Assembly: GCA_030747695.1 (NCBI GenBank)
Contig: JASLKG010000008.1
Coordinates: 55,747-119,746 of the forward strand
DNA: 64,000 nucleotides
Reading direction: 5' to 3'
DNA from: Candidatus Poseidoniaceae archaeon
GTDB lineage: Archaea > Thermoplasmatota > Poseidoniia > Poseidoniales > Poseidoniaceae
In this document: one piece after another, positions 57,595 through 64,000 of the stretch
Layout: each line of letters opens with the position of its first letter
Numbering within the stretch: the first letter of the stretch is position 1
Made by a program: the position numbers and the translations under genes
The notes under the pieces: model-generated
What the model was told of the DNA's origin: nothing
The model's input: the letters and a program-made list of their open reading frames with translations, nothing else
Database searches by the model: none

Positions 57595-60500
57595 ATGCGC
57601 CGCTTGATTCCTGTCTTGCTAGCCACACTTCTAATTGCCTATGGCCCACTTACAATGTTAAGCACATTAGATGACATAGAAAGGTCCGAAAGTGCTAGAG
57701 TTGTACCTGATGTTCATGACGTACCAAATTGGAGAATTGGTGACGAATGGGTTTATGATACAGACTTCGATGTCGCAGGTCTAATTCAGCAAGCAAATGT
57801 TTCTGCATCAATAAATACACTTGATGGAGACACAACAATGGAAGTTACAGATATTAAATTTGAAAATATACAAGGGACTCAAACATTGGTTTATGTCGTC
57901 GACATTTCAGGTAGTTTTAGTTCTGGAAACAGTGGTGCGAACTTAGAAGGAACTAGTGGTAGATTAGATATTGATTATTCAGGTACAGACATAGTTAGAG
58001 TAAGTGACCTTGCAACATGGGATAGTACATTTACTTTGGAAGTTGAATTTGCACCATACAATCTGGGATTCCTTGCGGTAGACCTTGCAACAATTACTTT
58101 TTCAACAGTATATGAACCCCCAAGAGAACGATATGACTTTCCACTTAGAACTGGAGATCAATGGGTGAGTGAATATTATTCTGGAACAAATAGTAGTGGT
58201 TCATCTGATTATTTTGATCCAGCAGAATTTGACACCCCCTATGTACAAGATAATACCACATATCAAGTCACATCAGATGGAACACCTACTGAAGATGGGA
58301 ACACTATTCAATATACTGGGTGTTCAGACTCACATAAAGTAAACAACTGGAATAATACTGGATCTGCTGGAGGTTTTGATTGGTATTGTGCTGCTGTCAG
58401 ATCTTATGCATGGTACCGGATTGTAAATCCTGCTGGCTTCCAAATTGATTGGAAATTAAAAACATATAATCCTACAGATTCTTCAGGCACTCAGGCAGGA
58501 TCTTCTCCAGGAATCAGAAACTCTGTTATTGAAGTTGAACCCCAATTTGAAGTGATTTTACCAAATGCAACTGAACAAGTGTTTGGTCATTTTACAGTTG
58601 GAGCAAACGATGAAGTTGGGAAAAATCTACAATTACGATATGAGATTGAAAACAACATACAGAGTCTAACTACTGATTCGGATGGAAAGGTCTCACCTAC
58701 AATAGATGTTGGTTATCAAAGGGATGCATCAAACTCTTCTGACGACTGGACTAGTCATGGTGTAATTATTTGGGATCCTGTTAACAAAATCGTTGGTGCA
58801 AGCACAATTGTAATGGATTTATCAGTTGTAGGTATTGATCTAGTTGCAAAACCAGATTCAATGATTGTCACTAGATATAGGCACAATGAGTCGTTAATTT
58901 TGTCACAAGCTAGTGGATATAATGCACTACCAGGTGACACTCTTCATTTCTCTGTTCCTGCTCAAAACAGAGGGGTACTAACATCGCCAGCAACTGAAAT
59001 GGAAATCACAACACCTGATGGAACTACAATCAGAGGTAATCTCCCACAATTGGCACCATATACTGAAGCAAGAGTAGATGTAAACTGGACTGTTCCTGAA
59101 AACGCTCCAATTGGAATACAAACATTGGCATTTATGGTAGACCCTGATGAAACAGTTACTGCAGATGCAAACCGTACAAATAACGCTGCTAGTCTTGGCA
59201 TATTCATAGGCCGATTACCAGTAGCAAATATGACACTGTATGATGAAGTATTTACCAAAGAAAATGTAACAATTGATGCATCTGCATCCTTTGACCAAGA
59301 TGGAGGAACTGTTACATGTCGTTTCGAAATTACAGAACCTACAGCTGATGGTATACGTACAGAAATAAAGGATGATGGGAATTGTATAACAAATCATAGT
59401 TGGAGTGATGATGGAATGTGGGAAGTTAAACTCATTGTAATTGATGATGAACTCGATGAAGTAACCCTCTTGATGAATGCAACTGTGTTCAACCAAGCTC
59501 CTTTCTTTATTAATGGAACTATTTATCTTGATGAGGGGTACTTCTTAGATGGTGATCTTAACGGACCTGCTACGACCCCGTACCTAAATGCTGGCACCAG
59601 TATCTCCTATGAGCTGTATGCTGGTGACAATGATACCATTTCACCCGAAGGTCAAGAAATTACCTTTGAATGGCATGGCATGGGTTGCGAAGAGGGGTTG
59701 TATGGTCCCTATTGCACATTCACCCCCGAAGAAGAAGGAATTCACATAACCAATCTCAGCATAACTGATGATGATGGCTATCAAAGATTCAATACCCCCG
59801 AATTGTGGCAATATGTTGTCCTAAATGTACCCCCCACGATTGGTGAAATGCGTTTCTCAATTGATGGAATACCATATGAATCTATTAATGGAACATGGAA
59901 TATTGAAGAAGATGTAGTTGCAACATTAGCGATTGATGCCTTTGATACTATCTCGGATCAAGATAGTTTAATTGTTACATGGTATCCAAGTGATAGTAAT
60001 CAAAATCTAACTGAAGATACTGTTGGACAAAATTCTGTGATACAAACATCTTGGTCTACATCTGGAATACATCAAATCAGAGTATTTGCTACAGATAATG
60101 ATGGTGTTACAAGCTCAAATGTTATGGGGTACGTAAATGTGATAAATGTTGCACCTGAACTTGAAGTACTCCCAGTACAACGATCCATAGGTGAAGATGA
60201 AATGCTTAATCTGACATCTAATGCAAATGATGTTGCTGATCAAGATGACTTAATCTATTGCTGGGATGTCATGAGTTCTGTTGATGGAGATCAAAATGGG
60301 ATTATGAACGATGATTGCGATGTTACAGGTGCAAACTTGCTCTATTCTTGGGCAACAAGTGGGACAAAAATGGTTACTGCAAATGTATGGGATGATGATG
60401 GAGTACGAGATTCCCATAACATTACAATAAGAGTCGTAAATCGCCCACCGACAGCTGTTATCGGAGAACCAGAGGGGGGATTTGTGATTACTGAAGGTGA

Positions 60501-61218
60501 TTCAATAACTTTCAATGGTATTGATTCTTCCGATACTGCTACAGATAGACTTGATTTGAGATTCATATGGGATGATCCTCAAACTAGTGGCGCATTAATT
60601 GATGGAGAAGGAGAACAATATACAATCACTTTCAAGCGCCCAGGAACCTATATTGTTAACCTGACTGTTACAGATGATGATGGTAAATCTAGTTGGGCAA
60701 TTGTAAGCGTAAAAGTAAATGAAAAACCTACTGAAGGATTATTTGGAATGTCTACTACTGCTGGAGTTTCAATTATTCTCGCTGGAGTAATTGCACTGTT
60801 AGTTGTTGCATTATTACTAAGAAGAAGAGGTGATTATTCAGATCCTTACGGTGCTAAAGGTGTGCCAGAAGTAGGCGGATGGGGTTCACCAGGTTTACTA
60901 CAACAAACCTCGGAGGTTCAACCAACACTAACGCCCCCTATGCAGACTGACACTGGGCCGCCACTCCCTGCTACTGGTTTACCAGATGGTTGGACAATGG
61001 AACAATGGAACTACTATGGCCAGCAATATCTTGATTCTATGCAACCTGTTCAACAACCAGTATACCATGAACCAGTGACCTATAATCCGGATCCGGCTCT
61101 TTCAACACAGGTCACAGAACCACTTCCAGAACCCGTATACACCCCAACGGTTCAAGAACCTGCACCAACTCCTGCCTCTCAGGCTCTAGCGAATTTACTT
61201 GACGACCTAGACATATGA
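57595..61218 (+). CDS. PKD-type surface protein 2 with cytosolic GWT-EQW-YG tail
   Basis: A 1207-residue paralog of the preceding protein. Start MRRLIPVLLATLLIAYGP gives a signal sequence; ATGs upstream overlap the previous gene. The mature part begins VPNWRIGDEWVYDTDFDV, and the shared domain, CARDB-like domain and PKD-like domains follow in the same order, diverged throughout. Membrane helix near 1055-1076, then RRR and a 130-residue Pro/Gln-rich cytosolic tail with LPDGWTMEQWNYYGQQYL. SepF-like gene lies 9 bases downstream. Function unknown; the conserved tail suggests a shared cytosolic partner. Confidence 0.78.
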   Translation: MRRLIPVLLATLLIAYGPLTMLSTLDDIERSESARVVPDVHDVPNWRIGDEWVYDTDFDVAGLIQQANVSASINTLDGDTTMEVTDIKFENIQGTQTLVYVVDISGSFSSGNSGANLEGTSGRLDIDYSGTDIVRVSDLATWDSTFTLEVEFAPYNLGFLAVDLATITFSTVYEPPRERYDFPLRTGDQWVSEYYSGTNSSGSSDYFDPAEFDTPYVQDNTTYQVTSDGTPTEDGNTIQYTGCSDSHKVNNWNNTGSAGGFDWYCAAVRSYAWYRIVNPAGFQIDWKLKTYNPTDSSGTQAGSSPGIRNSVIEVEPQFEVILPNATEQVFGHFTVGANDEVGKNLQLRYEIENNIQSLTTDSDGKVSPTIDVGYQRDASNSSDDWTSHGVIIWDPVNKIVGASTIVMDLSVVGIDLVAKPDSMIVTRYRHNESLILSQASGYNALPGDTLHFSVPAQNRGVLTSPATEMEITTPDGTTIRGNLPQLAPYTEARVDVNWTVPENAPIGIQTLAFMVDPDETVTADANRTNNAASLGIFIGRLPVANMTLYDEVFTKENVTIDASASFDQDGGTVTCRFEITEPTADGIRTEIKDDGNCITNHSWSDDGMWEVKLIVIDDELDEVTLLMNATVFNQAPFFINGTIYLDEGYFLDGDLNGPATTPYLNAGTSISYELYAGDNDTISPEGQEITFEWHGMGCEEGLYGPYCTFTPEEEGIHITNLSITDDDGYQRFNTPELWQYVVLNVPPTIGEMRFSIDGIPYESINGTWNIEEDVVATLAIDAFDTISDQDSLIVTWYPSDSNQNLTEDTVGQNSVIQTSWSTSGIHQIRVFATDNDGVTSSNVMGYVNVINVAPELEVLPVQRSIGEDEMLNLTSNANDVADQDDLIYCWDVMSSVDGDQNGIMNDDCDVTGANLLYSWATSGTKMVTANVWDDDGVRDSHNITIRVVNRPPTAVIGEPEGGFVITEGDSITFNGIDSSDTATDRLDLRFIWDDPQTSGALIDGEGEQYTITFKRPGTYIVNLTVTDDDGKSSWAIVSVKVNEKPTEGLFGMSTTAGVSIILAGVIALLVVALLLRRRGDYSDPYGAKGVPEVGGWGSPGLLQQTSEVQPTLTPPMQTDTGPPLPATGLPDGWTMEQWNYYGQQYLDSMQPVQQPVYHEPVTYNPDPALSTQVTEPLPEPVYTPTVQEPAPTPASQALANLLDDLDI

Positions 61219-61227
61219 GGCGAAGTT

Positions 61228-61797
61228 ATGGCAAACCTTTGGCAGTTTTTCGGATTACCAGATCCTGAAGCACCAACGACCACTCCTAAGCGTAAGCCGA
61301 AGAAGAAAGTCTCTGAAGGATTAAGTGGTCAACAAATGACACTGATTGAAGCAGAAGATATTGAAGAAAAATATGTGGCTCCTCCTGTGGAAAAACAAAA
61401 AAAAGTAGAATCTAAAAATCTACCACCGGACTGGCAAGGGCCAATTACACCAGATGGTGAAGCCTTTCATGATGTCTCAAACCTTTCTAGTAAACCATCA
61501 GAATTGCCAGATCGTGCATTGAGATATGTTAGCCCGGATCAAATGCATAGATTGCCATTACAACAAATCGGAGAACGTATGATTAGAGGAGATACAATTG
61601 TAGTTGATTTGAGGTCATTAATCCACATGGATACTCAAGCAAATGCTTGCAGACGACAATTGAAAGCACTTGGGGACAATATAGGAGTTCACGTTTTTGC
61701 TCTGGATAATGAAGATAAATTGTTGTTGCTTCCGGGTTCAGATGTGTCTGTAGATGTAGGGAAGCATGATCTTGGCCTTATGCCAGTACTCATGTAA
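61228..61797 (+). CDS. sepF: SepF-like cell division protein
   Basis: A 189-residue protein. The first residues MANLWQFFG could form the amphipathic membrane-binding helix typical of SepF; residues 15-95 are polar and probably disordered. From about 97 (RALRYVSPDQMHRL) the chain has the SepF fold: GDTIVVDLRSLIHMDTQAN, a helix, VHVFALDNEDKLLLLPG. Archaeal SepF anchors FtsZ to the membrane. Sequence similarity is judged by eye, so the call is moderate. It is last in a run with two PKD-type surface proteins, suggesting a link between envelope and division; no ftsZ is in the window. Confidence 0.75.
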   Translation: MANLWQFFGLPDPEAPTTTPKRKPKKKVSEGLSGQQMTLIEAEDIEEKYVAPPVEKQKKVESKNLPPDWQGPITPDGEAFHDVSNLSSKPSELPDRALRYVSPDQMHRLPLQQIGERMIRGDTIVVDLRSLIHMDTQANACRRQLKALGDNIGVHVFALDNEDKLLLLPGSDVSVDVGKHDLGLMPVLM

Positions 61798-61832
61798 GCA
61801 GATGGTAATTTTACCTAAGATTTCATCCGGGG

Positions 61833-62384
61833 TCAATGAATCAAACGCAACGCTGAGGAGGCAAAACCTAGGACGGTGATTTCTTCTCCTTCAATTATTG
61901 AAGCATAATTTCCCATTTCTCCTGCTAAATCGTACCCTCCTGCTTTACCAATCCATGAATCAGTATCAATTAGCATTTTCAAAATATCTTCAGATAAATC
62001 TTCAACTTCAACTGTAGCATATTCTACAAAAAAAGTCCAATCGCCACAAATCTGGATTCCTGTTGCAGACCAAACTTGATGTCTCCTGCCTGACAATCGC
62101 TTCAGCATTGACAATGCTCGTAATTTGTCATCTGGTTTTCCCATTGCCAACATTGTATCATCCGGATCGGCAACCATCGTATCTGCTACCACCACAATTT
62201 CGTGGGCATGGTAATCCGGAACTGCTTCCGCCTTACGCCTACAAATCGATAGAACTTGATGGCTTATGTCGCCGTTTGGAGGGGTCTCATCGACATCACT
62301 CAATGCTTCGACGTGTAATGTTTTAACCATCTCTTCAAGTATCTTTGAACGACGTTCAGATGCACTGGCTAACCATACCCCCAT
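61833..62384 (-). CDS. maf: Maf-like nucleoside triphosphate pyrophosphatase
   Basis: A 183-residue house-cleaning pyrophosphatase that hydrolyses non-canonical or methylated nucleotides (dTTP/UTP-type Maf). The N-terminal LASASERR is the phosphate loop; VVVADTMV, GKP and HQVWSATGIQI are family strands, as is GKAGGYDLAGEMG near the end. ATG 62384 is chosen by family; the frame runs farther upstream. It is divergent from the KaiC-like gene, 63 bases apart. Confidence 0.9.
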   Translation of the reverse strand: MGVWLASASERRSKILEEMVKTLHVEALSDVDETPPNGDISHQVLSICRRKAEAVPDYHAHEIVVVADTMVADPDDTMLAMGKPDDKLRALSMLKRLSGRRHQVWSATGIQICGDWTFFVEYATVEVEDLSEDILKMLIDTDSWIGKAGGYDLAGEMGNYASIIEGEEITVLGFASSALRLIH

Positions 62385-62447
62385 GTGTAAGACGTTATGG
62401 GACACCTTGAAGAGAACATCGCTATTCCATCCGACTGGCGAGACTAG

Positions 62448-63167
62448 ATGAGCGACGTTGAAAGGATACCAACTCACATTGCTGGACTTGATGAAAATAT
62501 GCAAGGAGGCATACCTCAAGGTCACATTTGTATTGTAGCTGGACAATCTGGTGCAATGAAGTCTTCAGTAACTTTTTCACTGTTATACAATGCAGTATTG
62601 TATGGTGAAACTAGTGGTATTTATGTTACTCTTGAACAAGGAAAAGACAGCTTACGATCTCATATGTCCAATATGGGAATGAATGTTGATGATCCCAGAG
62701 TTAGAAATAGGATTGCAATTATTGATTTATCTGATTTGAGAGTCCAACTTGATGAACAAGGGGTCTCTGATCGTATAGATTGGATGGGACAATTAATCAA
62801 ACAACTTACATCATACAGGCAATCGATTGGATTTGAATTACTTGTTTTTGATTCGCTTGGAGCTTTCTTTACACTAACAAAAATGGAAAATCCTAGAGAT
62901 GAAATATTCAGATTGTTTGAAGCATGCCGAAGATTAGAATTAACTTCATTCTTCATCTGTGAAATGACAGGTGAAGACCACAAGCAATTTGGAGAATATG
63001 GCGTTGAAGACTATTTGTCAGATGGAGTTATGCATTTGACTATGGAGCGTATTGGTGATGACATTACACGTAAACTTGGAGTAATAAAGATGCGCCATAC
63101 ACATCACAAATTAGGATATAGCCCCATATTGTGGAATGAAAAAGAGCAACAATTCACAATACAATAA
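62448..63167 (+). CDS. KaiC-like RecA-superfamily ATPase
   Basis: A 239-residue single-domain ATPase. It begins RIPTHIAGLDENMQGGIPQG, the KaiC/RadA-family entry, with Walker A GQSGAMKS (32-39) and a Walker B-like strand LLVFDSLGAFF, and ends with the KaiC-type segment GVIKMRHTHHKLGYSPILW. Euryarchaea carry many such single-domain KaiC-like proteins, some linked to signalling or to motility (as ArlH). No partner is adjacent, so its role is unknown. Confidence 0.85.
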   Translation: MSDVERIPTHIAGLDENMQGGIPQGHICIVAGQSGAMKSSVTFSLLYNAVLYGETSGIYVTLEQGKDSLRSHMSNMGMNVDDPRVRNRIAIIDLSDLRVQLDEQGVSDRIDWMGQLIKQLTSYRQSIGFELLVFDSLGAFFTLTKMENPRDEIFRLFEACRRLELTSFFICEMTGEDHKQFGEYGVEDYLSDGVMHLTMERIGDDITRKLGVIKMRHTHHKLGYSPILWNEKEQQFTIQ

Positions 63168-63189
63168 TCCTTTGAGTCGGGCTACTATC

Positions 63190-63411
63190 CTATAGCTTGC
63201 TAAGCCGGGAAACAAGGTTGCGTATCTCGATGTATGTTGTGAACAAAAACACGGTAAGACTGACCACCAATAATAAAACACCACCCATAGTCCAAGTTCC
63301 CGTTCCCATACCCATCCCCCCCGCTAAGATGACCATCAATGAAAGGAACCAAAACGGCCGATGATTCCAGGTCAGGGGGTTGCCAAAAATCCATTTAAAC
63401 TCCGATTTCAG
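63190..63411 (-). CDS. Small two-helix membrane protein with uncertain start, perhaps frameshifted
   Basis: A frame encoding 73 residues that looks real: a polar N-terminus with WIFGNPLTWNHRPF, two membrane segments (about 20-37 and 41-61) and a basic C-terminus. It has no ATG or GTG near the expected start; the only one is CTG at 63411. In another frame an ATG at 63425 overlaps the upstream stop as ATGA and would join this frame if the GGGG run nearby had one more G. So either the start is non-canonical or there is an indel. Confidence 0.5.
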   Translation of the reverse strand: MKSEFKWIFGNPLTWNHRPFWFLSLMVILAGGMGMGTGTWTMGGVLLLVVSLTVFLFTTYIEIRNLVSRLSKL

Positions 63412-63421
63412 CCCCTTACAC

Positions 63422-63688
63422 TCATCCCCAAATTAACCAGATAGATACTCCGATTCCAATCAAAGTTGGTACTACTGCAGCAAAAATAAAAATCTTGGCA
63501 ACCTTTTTGTTAATGGGGACTAGTTCTTCTTCAGTTAACTCGTAAAATTCAGTAAATCCGCATTTGTTACAAGTAATGATGTTCAAATCTGCATATGCTG
63601 TCGATGTAACTCCTCGTGCTCTAACGTGTCTGGGTGATTTCCAATCTGAATTCCCACACTTGGAGCAGTTACCCGTACTCTGAGCCAT
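63422..63688 (-). CDS. Zinc-ribbon protein with one C-terminal membrane segment
   Basis: An 88-residue protein. Four cysteines, CSKCG (8-11) and CNKCG (40-43), form a zinc ribbon; a membrane helix spans about 65-87 at the C-terminus, so the ribbon lies in the cytoplasm. I recognise no named family beyond membrane-anchored ribbon proteins. Its stop overlaps a possible start of the small membrane protein gene. It is divergent from the partial gene at the window end, across the repeated element. Confidence 0.7.
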   Translation of the reverse strand: MAQSTGNCSKCGNSDWKSPRHVRARGVTSTAYADLNIITCNKCGFTEFYELTEEELVPINKKVAKIFIFAAVVPTLIGIGVSIWLIWG

Positions 63689-63735
63689 ATCAATTCCATA
63701 ATAACCCGCTTGATAAATACAGAGGGCTCCCCTTC

Positions 63736-63787
63736 GTATGGATGGTCATACGAACGGTACCGTTAGTATGGATGGTCATACGAACGG
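63736..63787. repeat. Tandem 22-bp element with internal palindromes in a divergent promoter region
   Basis: Two identical 22-bp copies at 63736-63757 and 63766-63787, separated by 8 bases. Each holds the core TATGGATGGTCATACGAAC; GTATG and CATAC form an inverted repeat, extended to CGTATG/CATACG in the first copy. Between and overlapping the copies is a perfect 12-bp palindrome AACGGTACCGTT (63753-63764). Copy spacing is 30 bases, about three helical turns. It lies upstream of the TATA box at 63818. Confidence 0.75.
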
Positions 63788-63817
63788 CCCCCTTCTTATT
63801 TCGGATTGCATATTGCC

Positions 63818-63824
63818 TATAAAT
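63818..63824 (+). promoter_or_regulatory. TATA box of the final partial gene (leaderless promoter)
   Basis: TATAAAT is centred 24 bases before the ATG at 63845, consistent with transcription starting at or next to the ATG. The tandem element lies 31 bases upstream of the box. Confidence 0.65.
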
Positions 63825-63844
63825 GGAGTATTTTTGGGGGAATT

Positions 63845-64000
63845 ATGTACGCGTGGCTGATGAATTTGTTTTCCAAAATTTTTGGCAATACTGCCAAAAT
63901 AAATATGGAGAAAGATAAAGATGAAAATTATTCATCTGGGGAAAATTGGATCGGCCCAGATGATACAGAGAGCGGCCCAAGTGTCTCTGAGAACTGGTAC
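63845..64000 (+). CDS. Unknown protein, N-terminal 52 residues only
   Basis: The frame from ATG 63845 is open to the window end. The protein starts MYAWLMNLFSKIFGN, perhaps an amphipathic or short hydrophobic helix, and continues as a polar, acidic stretch (KDKDENYSSGENWIGPDD). This resembles the start of a membrane-attached protein with a disordered region, but no family is recognised. An 8-bp inverted repeat, TTTTGGCA and TGCCAAAA with a 4-nt loop, lies inside the coding region at 63880-63899. Confidence 0.6.
   Translation, partial: MYAWLMNLFSKIFGNTAKINMEKDKDENYSSGENWIGPDDTESGPSVSENWY

Noticed and set aside
63736..63787. Tandem repeat as a short CRISPR array
   Set aside because: Only two copies with an 8-base gap that is partly palindromic; no cas genes.
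63634..63822. Plus-strand 62-residue frame with a repeated WMVIRT segment
   Set aside because: Its repeat is only the translation of the tandem DNA element, and it overlaps the zinc-ribbon gene and the promoter of the last gene.

Overview
The window is from a marine euryarchaeon, most likely of Candidatus Poseidoniales (Marine Group II); this is a judgement from gene content, without any database search. Archaeal markers are a TATA-binding protein, archaellum genes, mevalonate kinase with an aconitase-X-type dehydratase, a SepF-like division protein, and TATA boxes that fit leaderless transcripts. DNA is AT-rich and densely coding: no gap exceeds 300 bases. I saw no rRNA, tRNA, IS element, prophage or CRISPR array. 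Genes that appear to start a transcript often have a TATA-like box 24-28 nt before the ATG, whereas internal operon genes carry GAGGTG/GGAGG ribosome binding sites, often over the stop codon of the previous gene.

Layout. 1-7.6 kb: a partial serine hydrolase, a lipoprotein, a K+-dependent membrane pyrophosphatase, a metallochaperone and NifU-like protein (divergent), a PolX-PHP DNA repair polymerase and endonuclease III. 7.6-21.7 kb (all minus strand): an archaellum cluster read as 144-aa helical protein > 1643-aa membrane-anchored Ig-like giant > 329-aa coiled-coil/Ig-like protein > archaellin > archaellin > ArlCDE-like > ArlF > ArlG > ArlH > ArlI > ArlJ. 21.8-28 kb: peroxiredoxin, hexapeptide acyltransferase and flavin-reductase-like protein face a minus-strand group of NAD synthetase, one-piece aconitase X (possible phosphomevalonate dehydratase) and a sugar-nucleotide SDR. 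28-42.6 kb: surface proteins and secreted enzymes (1620-aa exoprotein, two lipoproteins, a cell-wall-anchored amidohydrolase with a lamin-tail domain), with IleRS and a SAP/zinc-ribbon membrane protein. 42.6-54 kb: CysRS, a GATase, a membrane Fe-S oxidoreductase resembling ETF:quinone oxidoreductases, mevalonate kinase, TBP, a glycosyltransferase, sulfate activation genes cysD-cysNC and a DHH phosphoesterase. 54-64 kb: two tandem PKD-type surface proteins followed by a SepF-like gene, a Maf pyrophosphatase divergent from a KaiC-like ATPase, small membrane proteins, and a partial gene behind a repeated upstream element.

Themes: motility, a protein-rich envelope, aerobic or fatty-acid-linked electron transfer, isoprenoid lipid synthesis and sulfate activation. 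The most promising unexplained structures are the three-gene module ahead of the archaellins, short perfect inverted repeats on or against the start codons of several envelope genes and cysS, and the tandem element at 63.74-63.79 kb.
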